In this document: in pieces, positions 7,979 to 17,628 of the stretch
How the letters are laid out: each line of letters begins with the position of its first letter
How positions within the stretch are numbered: the first letter of the stretch is position 1
Source: an uncultured Granulosicoccaceae bacterium
GTDB lineage: Bacteria > Pseudomonadota > Gammaproteobacteria > Granulosicoccales > Granulosicoccaceae
DNA length: 64,000 nucleotides
Direction of reading: 5' to 3'
Assembly (NCBI GenBank): GCA_937927895.1
Contig: CALGKA010000013.1
Span: forward strand, 62,001 to 126,000
Translations under genes and position numbers: made by a program
Notes under the pieces: generated by a model
The model's input: only the letters and a program-made list of their open reading frames with translations
What the model was told of the DNA's origin: nothing
Databases searched by the model: none

Positions 7979-9175
7979 CTACTTAGAGACCGACGCTAAC
8001 AGGTTTTTGTATACCTCTGGATCTGTTGCACCTTCACAGCCGAGCACTAAAATACGCGCGTCACTGTAATCAAATTGTTTGGCAGCAGCACTGGCCAAAA
8101 AGCCTGTTAATCCCGGTACCGCACACTCCCCTGCCTCGATTGCAACATCAGATAGTTTTCCATCAGCAAAAAGCTTCATTAGCGGTGCGACTTCGCTCTC
8201 GCCCAGTGTCATCACCTGATCACAGCAGCCTGACAATATTTGCCAAGCTAGCAGTGACATCTCACCACACGACAAACCCGCCATTACGGTTTCCTGACTT
8301 ATCTCGACCGTGGCTGGCCGCGAGTCTCGAAAGCTCTGCAACACACACGCTGAGTATTCAGATTCCACTATAGTGATATGCGGCCTGTCAGCACCGTATT
8401 CCATCCAGAAACGTGCAGCGATGGCAGCTGCCAAGCCACCCACACCGGCTTGTAGAAATATATGAGTTGGCGCGACTGCCATTTGATCAATCACTTCACT
8501 GGCCAGAACCGTGTAGCCTGTCATCACATTTGCTGGTACCTCTACGTAGCCGTCAAATGAAGTATCTGACACCATTTGCCAGGCATTGTCAGAGGCATCT
8601 GTAACACAGCGCTTCACAGACTCATCGTAGTCACCATCAACACGAATAACTTCGGCACCCAGTGCTTGCATAGCTTGTTCTCGACCAGCACTCACTTCAG
8701 CATGAATATAGATCCGGCACGGACAGCCAGCGTTTGCAGCACCCCACGCCACTGATCTTCCATGGTTGCCATCTGTGGCAGTACATATCGTTATTGAATT
8801 GGCAAAGTCGGCTATTTTACCCCGCCTGATGTCGCCCAGTGCAACGCTCTTGCTGTGTTCTTTTTCATAGGCCACGGCCACCAGCTTCAGCACTGCGTAA
8901 GCACCGCCAAGCGCCTTAAAACTTCCCAGGCCAAAACGCAATGATTCATCTTTGTAGTAAATCTCACCACAACCTAAGTGCGTTTCAAGTGCAGACAAAC
9001 GATGCAATGGTGTGGCTTCATATTCTGGCCACGAGGTGATTTCAGCCATCGCCTCATCTGCATCTTGCCTTGAGATCACCTTTTCGGCTGATGCTGAGTA
9101 GTCTGTGCGCTTTTGTTCTACCTCAAGCTGTTCCACCCATTTTACTTGGCTTGTAAATGTGTTGTCGATAGTCAT
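7979..9175 (-). CDS. dpaL: Diaminopropionate ammonia-lyase
   Basis: A 398-residue PLP enzyme of fold type II. It degrades 2,3-diaminopropionate to pyruvate and ammonia in the cytosol. The PLP lysine is K87 in GLGSFKALGGAYAV, the characteristic motif of this lyase. The TATDGNHGRSVAW segment matches the family's substrate loop and GVGGLAAAI its phosphate-binding glycine loop. Length is typical. The ATG at 9175 has AAAGG 11 bases upstream. It stands alone upstream of selC with no ygeW/ygeY-type partners here, so a stand-alone amino-acid catabolic role is likely. Confidence 0.88.
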   Translation of the reverse strand: MTIDNTFTSQVKWVEQLEVEQKRTDYSASAEKVISRQDADEAMAEITSWPEYEATPLHRLSALETHLGCGEIYYKDESLRFGLGSFKALGGAYAVLKLVAVAYEKEHSKSVALGDIRRGKIADFANSITICTATDGNHGRSVAWGAANAGCPCRIYIHAEVSAGREQAMQALGAEVIRVDGDYDESVKRCVTDASDNAWQMVSDTSFDGYVEVPANVMTGYTVLASEVIDQMAVAPTHIFLQAGVGGLAAAIAARFWMEYGADRPHITIVESEYSACVLQSFRDSRPATVEISQETVMAGLSCGEMSLLAWQILSGCCDQVMTLGESEVAPLMKLFADGKLSDVAIEAGECAVPGLTGFLASAAAKQFDYSDARILVLGCEGATDPEVYKNLLASVSK

Positions 9176-9601
9176 TTGAACTGCAACCTTTTGCTATGGC
9201 TTAGAGTAAGCCGCTGATACCTGCATCCTGTCTCACTGGAGTGTTTGCAGCAAGCGGCAAAGATTGTTGTAACCGACAGTCAGCATTCCAGCCGGTCTAT
9301 GGCATTAAAACTAAGCTGTTTGAGATCGGATCAAACGCTTTTGATCGACGCAAAAAACTCGACTATGTCTCTAAACAGACGATACCCCAGAACACCATCG
9401 CTGCTAATTAAATTTTTAATGGCGGCAATTTGACGCTTGATTTATAGGCAAAAAGCCCGACAAGACTCGCCCAACGATGAAAAATTTCCCCTCAAATAAA
9501 CAACGAAAACAGCCTTGCCGTTGAATTGTCGCGAATTGTGGCCGATAGCCTTAAACAGGGGCGAAGACCTAGATCTTTGCGATTCAAGACTCGGAATATA
9601 A
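9176..9601. other. Intergenic region with no convincing gene
   Basis: About 425 nt lie between dpaL and the 197-codon ORF, which are divergent. It should contain promoters for both. The only plus-strand ORF (9245-9433, TTG start, 62 codons) has no Shine-Dalgarno sequence and no recognisable domain. I see no tRNA, terminator hairpin or repeat copy here. Confidence 0.4.
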
Positions 9602-10195
9602 ATGCCATATCAACACAATCTGCAACCCGACTTTGATAACGAGCCGGATTCAAAAAAGCTACCGTCAAACTCACTATCACACGAGATTGAGGAACTGCAA
9701 AACGGCATCAAAGTCGATTTTGATCAAAAGCTAAGTGAACTGTCTGATTTATTGCAACGCTTCAAAGCGCTAGTACTATCTACAGACAAAAAGGCAAGCC
9801 CTGAAGCAGCTAACGAACCGAATGCCTATAGCAGCAACCCAGACTGCGCACCTACACCACAAACTGTTTTCCAAACACAGGTGCAGCATGCAGAGGGTGC
9901 AAAGAAGAATTCGAATGTAGAAATCCCTTTTGAAAAAACACCAGGCGCTGAAGACAAAGAAGATACCCTGGAAGCCTGCAAACCAGTACCGACACTTTAC
10001 ACGGCAGAAACTGCAAGGTTTGAAAATGGTTTATATAAGCTAAACAGCCAGCTGTATAGGTTCCGTCTTGAACTTGATCAGGAGATGGAATTTCGTGAAG
10101 AACCTCTGCATGCGCACTTCAGCCAGCAATCTGAGCTATCTCAGATTTTACAGCAGATGAACGAACGTTCTATAGAAAAATTCCCGGGTCAATAA
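9602..10195 (+). CDS. Hypothetical acidic helical protein
   Basis: A 197-residue soluble protein with no signal peptide or transmembrane segment. Helical segments are likely at about 25-60 (HEIEELQNGIKVDFDQKLSEL) and 140-190, separated by a low-complexity linker rich in Pro, Ala, Asn and Glu. The ATG at 9602 lacks a strong ribosome binding site. Codon use resembles neighbouring genes and the stop lies just before dispersed element copy B, so I take it as a real gene. It is convergent with ubiB. I recognise no family. Confidence 0.5.
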   Translation: MPYQHNLQPDFDNEPDSKKLPSNSLSHEIEELQNGIKVDFDQKLSELSDLLQRFKALVLSTDKKASPEAANEPNAYSSNPDCAPTPQTVFQTQVQHAEGAKKNSNVEIPFEKTPGAEDKEDTLEACKPVPTLYTAETARFENGLYKLNSQLYRFRLELDQEMEFREEPLHAHFSQQSELSQILQQMNERSIEKFPGQ

Positions 10196-10197
10196 TA

Positions 10198-10272
10198 GCC
10201 GCTAACTTATAAACGAACGCTCTGCGGTCGCCACAAGCACGCTACACGTTGTTTATGGATGGGCACTAGCTA
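10198..10272. repeat. Dispersed palindromic element, copy B (short form)
   Basis: It contains the shared core ACGAACGCTCTGCGGTCGCC and the conserved right arm GTTTATGGATGGGCACTAGCTA. The left arm is degraded (GCTAACTTATAAACG). It lies between two convergent genes and overlaps the 3' end of ubiB, whose last codons and TAA stop it encodes. Confidence 0.7.
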
Positions 10273-11947
10273 CAGATTTAAATGCTCGCCTCAAACTCCA
10301 AATAGAGGCGAGCAAAATCAACCATGCCCACAGCGGCACACCAAACAAACGAGCTAGGTTTGGCGATCCCAACACGGTCACGACTGTTGCAGATATAAAT
10401 AACCCAGCTGAACAAATTGCATAGATTGTCGCATTGGCTATTGCTGAATGAGATGATTGTGCGTGGTGTTGTGAACGCGCAAAAGGTTGAGATCTAACAT
10501 TTGAATTTAAGCCTTCTTGCAACCCTCCACTTTGTAAAAACTGATGAACAAGCCCAGGCATCTCTGGCAACATACGGCCCCACTCTGGAACATTCTTTTG
10601 AATCTCACGCAAAACTGTTAACGGGCTATTCTGTTCAATCATAAAGCCTTTTAACACTGGCCTTGCGGTCTTCCAAAGATCTAATTGCGGGTAAAGTTGC
10701 CGCCCCAGTCCTTCTATGTTTAGCAGCGTCTTTTGGAGCAGCACCAGTTGCGGCTGAACTTCCATTTTGAATCGACGGGCAGTTTGAAAGAGCCGCAACA
10801 ACACCTGACCAAAAGAGATTTCTTCTAGCGGTTTTTCGAATATTGGCTCACAAACAGTTCGGATAGATGATTCGAATTCTTCTACTCGAGTATCTGCAGG
10901 TACCCAACCACTATCGACATGTAGGCGCGCGACTTTGTAGTAGTCTTGTTCAAAAAAGGCTAAAAGGTTTTGCGAAAGATAGTGCCGATCTTCTTCAGTT
11001 AATGTACCAACAATGCCAAAATCTACCGCTATATAAGTGGGATCAAGCGGGTTGTCTTCAGAGATAAAAATATTCCCCGGGTGCATATCAGCGTGGAAAA
11101 AATTATCTCTGAATACCTGGGTAAAGAATATATTCACCCCGCGTTCTGCAAGCTTTTCCAGATCATAGCCACGCGCTTTAAGCTCCTTTATGTCAGAGAC
11201 TGGAATACCCCTTATGCGCTCCATTACTAATACATCACCCTGAGTATAGTCCCAGTATATTTCGGGAATATAAAGCTCATCCGAGTCACTGAAATTTCTT
11301 TTAAGCTGCGAGGCATTTGCCGCTTCACGCTGCATATCTAGCTCATCGTAGATGGTTTTTTCATACTCACTAACCACCTCTCTTGGGCGCAAGCGTTTAC
11401 CATCTGACCAAAAAGACGCCGCCATATCTGCCATTAGATACATCAATGATAGATCGCGCGCTATAGTCGATTTTATACCTGGACGCAAAACCTTAACGAC
11501 CACTTGCTCGCCACTGTGCATAACGGCTGCATGAACTTGTGCAATCGATGCTGACGCAAGTGGTGCGCTTTCAAACTGCGCAAATAGTTCTGTTACAGAG
11601 GCACCAAGAGAATCTTCAATACAGGTGATGGATTGACTTGATGGAAAAGGCGGCACTTGATCTTGCAGCAGTGCCAGTTCTATTGCTATATCGTCTGCCA
11701 AAAGATCACGACGTGTGGATAACATTTGGCCGAACTTTACGAATACCGGGCCAAGTTCTTCTAGCGAACGGCGTAGACGCTCCCCACGTGGCAGGCTTCT
11801 GGTTTTATCATTGCGCCAACGATCAGGTGAAATTGATGACAACAGTTTTAATACCGTAGACGGTTTACGGTCTAATAGCAGCTCGTCAATGCCGTAGGTA
11901 AGCAGAACCTTTTGTATCGTGTATAAACGTTTTATGCGGTTAAACAC
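10253..11947 (-). CDS. ubiB: Ubiquinone biosynthesis ABC1-type kinase-like protein UbiB
   Basis: A 564-residue ABC1/UbiB-family atypical kinase required for aerobic ubiquinone biosynthesis, where it acts as an ATPase supporting the UbiE-I lipid-processing complex at the inner membrane. The family KxGQ motif is K71-F-G-Q74, followed by a kinase-like core with [12 protein letters not shown]. Two C-terminal hydrophobic helices (about 500-545) anchor it. The GTG start at 11947 overlaps the ubiJ stop by one base (TAGTG), indicating translational coupling. The C-terminal codons after ...VASAHP fall in repeat copy B, so the extreme C-terminus may have been altered by the element. Confidence 0.95.
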   Translation of the reverse strand: MFNRIKRLYTIQKVLLTYGIDELLLDRKPSTVLKLLSSISPDRWRNDKTRSLPRGERLRRSLEELGPVFVKFGQMLSTRRDLLADDIAIELALLQDQVPPFPSSQSITCIEDSLGASVTELFAQFESAPLASASIAQVHAAVMHSGEQVVVKVLRPGIKSTIARDLSLMYLMADMAASFWSDGKRLRPREVVSEYEKTIYDELDMQREAANASQLKRNFSDSDELYIPEIYWDYTQGDVLVMERIRGIPVSDIKELKARGYDLEKLAERGVNIFFTQVFRDNFFHADMHPGNIFISEDNPLDPTYIAVDFGIVGTLTEEDRHYLSQNLLAFFEQDYYKVARLHVDSGWVPADTRVEEFESSIRTVCEPIFEKPLEEISFGQVLLRLFQTARRFKMEVQPQLVLLQKTLLNIEGLGRQLYPQLDLWKTARPVLKGFMIEQNSPLTVLREIQKNVPEWGRMLPEMPGLVHQFLQSGGLQEGLNSNVRSQPFARSQHHAQSSHSAIANATIYAICSAGLFISATVVTVLGSPNLARLFGVPLWAWLILLASIWSLRRAFKSVASAHP

Positions 11948-12552
11948 TAGCGCTTATTACCAACAGAGTTAGATGTAATCCGCGCTTCAAGGAGATCAAC
12001 ACGATCGCGTAGATCATCTACTTGCTCTACAAATTCTGTTAGCTCCCAATCATGCGGGACACTACCCGTTTCATCACGTAGGTAGTCAGCAGTGTTATCA
12101 CGCACGCTATCTGTACGTGCACCTAACCATGCCTTAAAACTACGTGAGAACTTACCTAACTGGTGTGCCGCTGCGTCACCCGTGATACGGGATAGATGCT
12201 CTTCCCAGTCAACATCTATCTCTGTCAAACAGCGCGAGAATTGCTGCGCGGTAGCGGTATCGCCGGTAATTTTTACATCGCCATCAAAAATAGACCGTTG
12301 CCCTATAGCTTGTGAAATAAGTGAGAAAGGCCCACCACTAATCACGGCATCTGCAGTATCACCAAACTCTTCGACTACTTCTACGCGGTTTTCATTGAAT
12401 ATAAACCAAATATTAAGATCAAGCGCCTCTACTTGAAGGCAAATCACTTTACCACGCAAAGAGGCAATCCTACTTTTCGATTCGGGATCGAGTTCGATGT
12501 ATTGATTAAACGCAGTCTGAAGCGCGACTGCTATGGGGCCAGGGAGATTCAA
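11947..12552 (-). CDS. ubiJ: Ubiquinone biosynthesis accessory factor UbiJ
   Basis: A 201-residue protein with an N-terminal SCP2 sterol-carrier-type lipid-binding domain (about residues 15-110) and a C-terminal coiled-coil ([20 protein letters not shown]). In gammaproteobacteria UbiJ binds ubiquinone intermediates and, with UbiK, scaffolds the soluble Ubi complex. The start is a TTG at 12552 preceded by GAGTG. The gene sits between ubiE and ubiB, the canonical order, and overlaps ubiB by one base. The SCP2 fold is inferred from pattern and context. Confidence 0.9.
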   Translation of the reverse strand: MNLPGPIAVALQTAFNQYIELDPESKSRIASLRGKVICLQVEALDLNIWFIFNENRVEVVEEFGDTADAVISGGPFSLISQAIGQRSIFDGDVKITGDTATAQQFSRCLTEIDVDWEEHLSRITGDAAAHQLGKFSRSFKAWLGARTDSVRDNTADYLRDETGSVPHDWELTEFVEQVDDLRDRVDLLEARITSNSVGNKR

Positions 12553-12581
12553 TGAATTATCACTCAGGAAAATGTCATTCG

Positions 12582-13325
12582 CTACAGCTTAAAGCCTTTA
12601 TGCAAGGCCACAACGCCACCCGTTAAGTTATGGTATTCACAGCGTTCAAAGCCTGCTGTCTGCATCATCTCTAAGAGCGTGTCTTGATCTGGGTGTTTGC
12701 GTATAGATTCTGCGAGATAGCGATAACTATCCGCATCATTAGCAACCAATTTACCCATAGCAGGCAAAGCATTAAACGAATATACATCGTAGGCTTTGCT
12801 TAGAACGGGCAGCACTGGCTTTGAAAATTCTAAGACTAATAATCTGCCACCGGGCTTTAAAGTATTAAAAATAGAGCCTAACGCGCGCTGCTTGTCGGTG
12901 ACATTTCTAAGTCCAAAAGCCATAGTGACACAGTGAAACGAATTTTCAGCAAACGGTAGTTGTTCAGCATCTGCTAGTGAATAATGAACATTACCCACTA
13001 TGCCTGAATCAATCAGCCGGTCGCGCCCTACTGTCACCATTGATTCGTTTATATCAGCCAGAATCACAGAACCCGTAGAGCCGACTCTTTCGCTTAGCTT
13101 GGCAGCGAGGTCGCCGGTGCCACCTGCTAAATCAAGTACCGATTGGCCTGCTCGAACACCCGATTGATTGATCGCAAATCGCTTCCATAACCTATGCACC
13201 CCGAACGACATGAGATCGTTCATGATGTCATAGCGGTCTGCCACGGAATCGAATACAGCACCGACCAGTTCTTTCTTTTTTTCGGATTCTACCGATTGAA
13301 AACCAAAGTGTGTTTTATCTTCCAC
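12582..13325 (-). CDS. ubiE: Ubiquinone/menaquinone C-methyltransferase UbiE
   Basis: A 247-residue class I SAM methyltransferase that C-methylates the benzoquinol ring in ubiquinone (and, where present, menaquinone) synthesis. SAM motif I is [15 protein letters not shown]. UbiE signatures include [14 protein letters not shown] and LVLEFSKP near the middle, and the C-terminal [12 protein letters not shown]. The start is GTG at 13325. It is the first gene of the ubiE-ubiJ-ubiB unit, with 29 nt to ubiJ. An upstream gap of about 77 nt to the DUF971 gene may hold a promoter, but none is obvious. Confidence 0.96.
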   Translation of the reverse strand: MEDKTHFGFQSVESEKKKELVGAVFDSVADRYDIMNDLMSFGVHRLWKRFAINQSGVRAGQSVLDLAGGTGDLAAKLSERVGSTGSVILADINESMVTVGRDRLIDSGIVGNVHYSLADAEQLPFAENSFHCVTMAFGLRNVTDKQRALGSIFNTLKPGGRLLVLEFSKPVLPVLSKAYDVYSFNALPAMGKLVANDADSYRYLAESIRKHPDQDTLLEMMQTAGFERCEYHNLTGGVVALHKGFKL

Positions 13326-13402
13326 TATTTTAGGCTCAGGTTTGGCTTGTGTTTTTTAGCTGGCGTACAAGGTCAACAAATTTGCAACACCGGCTCAAAG
13401 CA

Positions 13403-13819
13403 TTAATCGCGGGATTTTTTGACTTTTCGCTGGTGGCCTGCAGCGACAAGTCTATCGAGATAATCTTGCCAGTAGCGCTCGTAGTTCACTCCTAGCTCAT
13501 GCAAGTAGACCCACGTAAAAATGCCGGAATCATGGCCATCGTCAAAACCGATTTTTAAGGCATAGTTACCAGACGGGGTAATGCTGTCAATACCGACATC
13601 TTCCTTGTTTAGCTGCAGAACTTCTTGCCCCGGGCCATGGCCACGCACCTCAGCTGAAGGTGAAAAAACTCTTAAATACTCACAAGTGAGATTACACTCC
13701 AGACCATCGTCAAAGTGTAGTTCCAGCACACGGCTACGCTGGTGTAGCTTTACCTCAGTCGGTCTGGGAGTCGCTGTTGCTTTAGTGCCTGTGGTGGGCT
13801 TATTTATTGGTGTGCTCAT
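13403..13819 (-). CDS. DUF971 (GBBH-like N-terminal) domain protein
   Basis: A 138-residue protein containing the DUF971/gamma-butyrobetaine-hydroxylase-like N-terminal domain (VLELHFDDGLECNLTCEYLRVFSPSAEVRG, and YALKIGFDDGHDSGIFTW). Stand-alone DUF971 proteins commonly sit beside hslVU and ubiE in gammaproteobacteria and may contribute to Fe-S or metal-related processes, but the function is not established. The first 20 or so residues are a Thr/Pro-rich extension. It starts 11 nt after the hslU stop, so it is likely in the hslVU operon. Confidence 0.85.
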   Translation of the reverse strand: MSTPINKPTTGTKATATPRPTEVKLHQRSRVLELHFDDGLECNLTCEYLRVFSPSAEVRGHGPGQEVLQLNKEDVGIDSITPSGNYALKIGFDDGHDSGIFTWVYLHELGVNYERYWQDYLDRLVAAGHQRKVKKSRD

Positions 13820-13829
13820 GGCTCTAAGA

Positions 13830-15149
13830 CTACAGGATGTATCGACTCAGGTCTTCATCCTGTGACAATTCGCCTAGATATTTATCAACATATTCTGTGT
13901 TTATCGAGATTTCAGATCCACTGTTATCAGAGGCCTCGTAGGAGGCGTCATCAAGTAGTCGTTCAAGCACGGTGTGTAGCCGTCTGGCGCCGATATTCTC
14001 GGTAGTTTCATTCACCTGCCACGCAACTTCCGCAATCCTTTTGATGCCATCATCGGTAAATTTTAGCGTGACATTTTCAGTCGCCAATAGCGCTTTGTAT
14101 TGTTCTGTAAGTGAGGCATTGGGCTCTATTAGAATTCTTTCGAAATCTTCCACCGACAAAGCTTGAAGTTCAACGCGGATAGGCAAGCGCCCTTGCAGCT
14201 CTGGTATTAAATCTGATGGCTTGGTCATATGGAACGCACCAGAGGCTATGAAAAGAATATGATCCGTCTTTACCATGCCGTATTTGGTGCTCACGGTGCA
14301 GCCTTCTATCAGTGGCAGTAGATCACGCTGTACTCCTTCGCGTGAGACATCTGCACCACCGCCACCTGCATCTGATCGTCTTGAGACTTTGTCTATCTCA
14401 TCTAAAAATACAATACCATTTTGCTCTACATTTTCGACTGCCAACTGTTTTAATTCGTCTTCATTCACTAAATTGCTCGCCTCTTCATCGGTAAGCAGTT
14501 TCATGGCTTCAGATATTTTTAGTTTTCGCGTTTGTTTTTTCTCACGCCCCAGATTTTCAAACATTCCTTGCAGCTGCTGAGTCATGTCTTCCATACCGGG
14601 TGGAGTCATGATCTCTACCCCGACACCCTGGGCGTTTAATTCAACTTCTATTTCGGTGTCGTTGAGATCACCTTCACGTAGTTTTTTACGGAACTTTTGC
14701 CTGGTATCAGTTTCTTTATCACTTCCATCACGCGCAGGTGGCAGTAAAATATCGAGTATTTTCTCTTCTGCAGCGTCTTCTGCACGATGGTGAACTTTTT
14801 CTTTTTCCTGTTCACGAGTTTGCTTTATTGCAGCATCGACCAAATCACGAACAATTGATTCTACATCGCGACCGACATAACCCACTTCAGTGAATTTGGT
14901 CGCTTCAACCTTAATAAATGGTGCGTTGGCAAGCCTGGCCAATCTTCTGGATATCTCAGTTTTTCCCACACCTGTCGGGCCAATCATTAAAATGTTTTTT
15001 GGCGTTATTTCATTGCGTAGGTCGGCCGATACTTGCTGGCGTCTCCAACGGTTCCGCAACGCTGTGGCCACTGCTCGCTTAGCATCGGCTTGTCCAACAA
15101 TATGTTTATCAAGTTCTTGAACAATTTCACGCGGGGTCATGGTTGGCAT
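13830..15149 (-). CDS. hslU: ATP-dependent protease ATPase subunit HslU
   Basis: The AAA+ unfoldase of the HslUV (ClpYQ) protease. Walker A is GPTGVGKTE, Walker B is IVFLDEIDK, and sensor 2 is in the C-terminal [14 protein letters not shown]. The track start at 15194 adds 15 atypical residues. I choose the ATG at 15149 ([14 protein letters not shown]), which has AGGTAAC just upstream and matches family N-termini. The C-terminus SRYIL is the conserved tail that docks into HslV. The gene is downstream of hslV (about 86 nt), as usual. Confidence 0.96.
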   Translation of the reverse strand: MPTMTPREIVQELDKHIVGQADAKRAVATALRNRWRRQQVSADLRNEITPKNILMIGPTGVGKTEISRRLARLANAPFIKVEATKFTEVGYVGRDVESIVRDLVDAAIKQTREQEKEKVHHRAEDAAEEKILDILLPPARDGSDKETDTRQKFRKKLREGDLNDTEIEVELNAQGVGVEIMTPPGMEDMTQQLQGMFENLGREKKQTRKLKISEAMKLLTDEEASNLVNEDELKQLAVENVEQNGIVFLDEIDKVSRRSDAGGGGADVSREGVQRDLLPLIEGCTVSTKYGMVKTDHILFIASGAFHMTKPSDLIPELQGRLPIRVELQALSVEDFERILIEPNASLTEQYKALLATENVTLKFTDDGIKRIAEVAWQVNETTENIGARRLHTVLERLLDDASYEASDNSGSEISINTEYVDKYLGELSQDEDLSRYIL

Positions 15150-15234
15150 GATGTTACCTGTGTCTAATCTGTATGGCAGTGATCTTAAAGCCACGTCATA
15201 TGGGTTTTAACGAATAGTGTGTCGCTTTGACTAT

Positions 15235-15780
15235 TTAAGCGTCACTTTTAAGAGTTTCAATGGTCAGAGAGCCATTCGTATAAATACAAATATCGGCCGC
15301 AATACCAAGGCTCTTTTCAACAATGTCTTTAGCGCCAAGTTCGGTATTTTGCAGCAAGGCCAAGGCCGAAGATTTGGCAAAATCACCGCCTGAACCGATC
15401 GCAATTAACCCATGCTCTGGCTCAATCACATCGCCGTTACCTGAGATCACTAACGAGCACTTGCTATCGGCCACCGCCAACAGTGCCTCTAAGCGTCTCA
15501 GCATTCGATCGGTACGCCAGTCTTTGGCCATTTCAACCGCTGCGCGGGTTAGATTGCCGCCATATTCTTCAAGCTTGCCCTCGAATCGTTCAAAAAGCGT
15601 AAAAGCGTCTGCAGTGCCTCCAGCAAAACCGGCTAACACGCGATCTTTATATAATCGACGCACTTTTCGCGCATTGCCCTTCATAATGGCATTGCCTAGG
15701 GTCACCTGACCGTCACCACCGATGACTACTTCATCACCCCGGCGAACGGATACGATGGTCGTACCTCGATATTGTTCCAA
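15235..15780 (-). CDS. hslV: ATP-dependent protease peptidase subunit HslV
   Basis: A 181-residue proteasome-like threonine peptidase subunit. Processing would expose the nucleophilic Thr in [10 protein letters not shown]; the [10 protein letters not shown] and [11 protein letters not shown] segments are characteristic. It forms double hexamers capped by HslU and degrades misfolded or regulatory proteins. The start is a TTG at 15780 with AGGAG eight bases upstream. The divergent region to the PilZ-like gene contains a perfect 10-bp inverted repeat near a TACAAT -10 candidate. I see no clear sigma-32 promoter, although hslVU is heat-inducible in E. coli. Confidence 0.96.
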   Translation of the reverse strand: MEQYRGTTIVSVRRGDEVVIGGDGQVTLGNAIMKGNARKVRRLYKDRVLAGFAGGTADAFTLFERFEGKLEEYGGNLTRAAVEMAKDWRTDRMLRRLEALLAVADSKCSLVISGNGDVIEPEHGLIAIGSGGDFAKSSALALLQNTELGAKDIVEKSLGIAADICIYTNGSLTIETLKSDA

Positions 15781-15826
15781 TTCTTAATCTCCTGAACTCT
15801 TCTTGGCGCTAGTTTGCACTACACTA

Positions 15827-15858
15827 ATTGTACTGGTTTAAGTACTTTTACTTAAACC
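15827..15858 (-). promoter_or_regulatory. Candidate hslV promoter/operator with 10-bp inverted repeat
   Basis: A perfect inverted repeat GGTTTAAGTA-CTTT-TACTTAAACC spans 15835-15858. On the minus strand a TACAAT (15827-15832) lies beside it, so the repeat covers the presumed -35 region of hslV. No T-tract follows, which argues against a terminator. An operator for the divergent pair is the simplest reading. Confidence 0.4.
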
Positions 15859-15934
15859 TTAAGAATACGCACGGTTGTACCCACATCAACGTGCGGATAC
15901 CAATAGTGGGACAAAGAGGCTATGTGGTCACGCA

Positions 15935-17608
15935 ATGAGTAAAGTTCAAGAAGCAATAGCTAAAATCCGAAGTAAAGTGCGGCCAAACAACACACTTTCG
16001 GAACAGTTACGGATTCCGGTTCAGCAAGAGCACGAAAGCTCTTTATTTCCAGTCGAACCTTCCGAGGTTAAATCGTGGTTAATAGCCCATGGGGTATCGA
16101 ATACCGCTACCAGCGTCAAAACCCTGATTCGAGCTGTACAGCACTGCAACCGCACAGTAATGCCACCGCTTCAGCGTCTGCAAACAATGGAGCATTTCGA
16201 AAAACCATTTTCAGAAACTTTACAATCACTCGATGTGCGCTACCTGCATCTGGCTTTTCCGATGGCGCAAGAGTCTGAGAACGCTTTTCAGCTGGCAGCT
16301 GTAATATGCCAGGAGATGGCCTATGGCTACAAGATAGCGTTGGTTGAATCAATGCGGACGCCAGGAGCGTCGCTCAGAAAAAAACACAAGCAGCAGTGTG
16401 TCTCTCTAGCTCTCGAGCATCTTAGTAATTTAGCGCTACGGCATGCGAAAATTTATAGGCCGTGGCCAAACAGTTTTTGGCAAGATACGAACACTTTGTA
16501 TCAGATAGCTCAAGTTGACCGCACTGAAAAAATTAACAACTTAACCGTTAAAGAAAGCCTTCCACAACATGACAACAAACCACTATCTATAAGCAATCAG
16601 TATGCACGCCTTTGCGTTCTACATCTGCTAAACAATAACCAGTATCAAGCACAACAATTACAAGGCTTATACACTAGCTTAAGCCGATACTCTTCAGAGC
16701 TTACCTTGCAAACAACGCAACAAGGTATTGAGTCTGAAACTTTATATTGTGTCGGCATGAACAATCCACCGCTATTAGCCCAATTTTGTCACTACCAACC
16801 ATCAGACAAACTGGCCTACTTTTCGATCGATAATCTTGTTAAAAAACTGAACGACTATTCACCGGTTGCCAACAGCCAACCTATCAAGATGCGGTCTTTA
16901 CACAACAGATTAGAAGCACGTGCTGCACGCGACAAAGACATCGAAGCGGTAACTGGCATTAAAAATATTCATAAAGAGATCCTAAACCACCCACCTACGG
17001 ATACAGCCGAATCTCAGTTTACAGATCTACGCGAACTAATCGCACAAGGCGGTGCAAGAAACACAGATCTACGACCCGCAAAACTCGGCGACAGCGCTTC
17101 TGAGTTATCGATTGAAAACGAAAGCAAACACGGTTACGGCTTAAAAATTTCAAAGGCCAATGGTCAGATACCTAAAGCGGCGGCACAGGTAGGGGAGTTA
17201 ATTGGCCATAGTTATAAAAGCGACAATGGCGAGTTAAGCTGGTATCTAGGCCAAATCCGCTGGATGATCTCTCACCATGATAAAAGCCACTATTTGGGTG
17301 TTGAACATATTACCCAACATGCCAACGCGGTTGCCGTTTATCGGCTGCAAAAGGATAAACAAAACGAAAATATAGCCATAGACGGATTGTTAGCCAACTA
17401 TCAGTTAGTCGATAGCAGAGCTAAAATGTTACTGCTGCCATTGCATAGGTTTAAGCCAGGTGAAACCGTCGGTTACCGCGACAGTCACGGATTTAACATA
17501 GTGAAATTAATAGAATGTGTAGAGCGCCACGGCAACTTTCAATGCTTTGCGATTATCACTATGACAAACGACGAATTAAGCGACCCGGTTGCAACAGCGC
17601 ACAGCTAA
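15935..17608 (+). CDS. Large protein with C-terminal PilZ-like domain
   Basis: The ORF-track start at 15875 is a TTG without support. The ATG at 15935 (MSKVQEAIAKIRSKV) gives 557 residues. Most of the protein is helical and unrecognised. The C-terminal ~170 residues resemble a degenerate PilZ c-di-GMP-binding barrel: basic/acidic lead-in RPAKLGDSASELSIENES, then HGYGLKI in place of the usual (D/N)xSxxG-G, then IGHSYKSDNGELSWYLGQIRWM. The PilZ call is tentative because the canonical RxxxR is not clear. There is no signal peptide or TM. It is divergent from hslV and convergent with xerC. Function is unknown. Confidence 0.55.
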   Translation: MSKVQEAIAKIRSKVRPNNTLSEQLRIPVQQEHESSLFPVEPSEVKSWLIAHGVSNTATSVKTLIRAVQHCNRTVMPPLQRLQTMEHFEKPFSETLQSLDVRYLHLAFPMAQESENAFQLAAVICQEMAYGYKIALVESMRTPGASLRKKHKQQCVSLALEHLSNLALRHAKIYRPWPNSFWQDTNTLYQIAQVDRTEKINNLTVKESLPQHDNKPLSISNQYARLCVLHLLNNNQYQAQQLQGLYTSLSRYSSELTLQTTQQGIESETLYCVGMNNPPLLAQFCHYQPSDKLAYFSIDNLVKKLNDYSPVANSQPIKMRSLHNRLEARAARDKDIEAVTGIKNIHKEILNHPPTDTAESQFTDLRELIAQGGARNTDLRPAKLGDSASELSIENESKHGYGLKISKANGQIPKAAAQVGELIGHSYKSDNGELSWYLGQIRWMISHHDKSHYLGVEHITQHANAVAVYRLQKDKQNENIAIDGLLANYQLVDSRAKMLLLPLHRFKPGETVGYRDSHGFNIVKLIECVERHGNFQCFAIITMTNDELSDPVATAHS

Positions 17609-17628
17609 AACCTGGCCCTGTTTGGCTG

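Noticed and set aside
9245-9433. 62-codon plus-strand ORF upstream of the hypothetical 197-residue gene
   Set aside because: TTG start without Shine-Dalgarno and no recognisable domain; left as intergenic.
15150-15194. Longer hslU N-terminus from the ORF track
   Set aside because: Extra residues are not conserved; the ATG at 15149 has a better Shine-Dalgarno and matches family N-termini.
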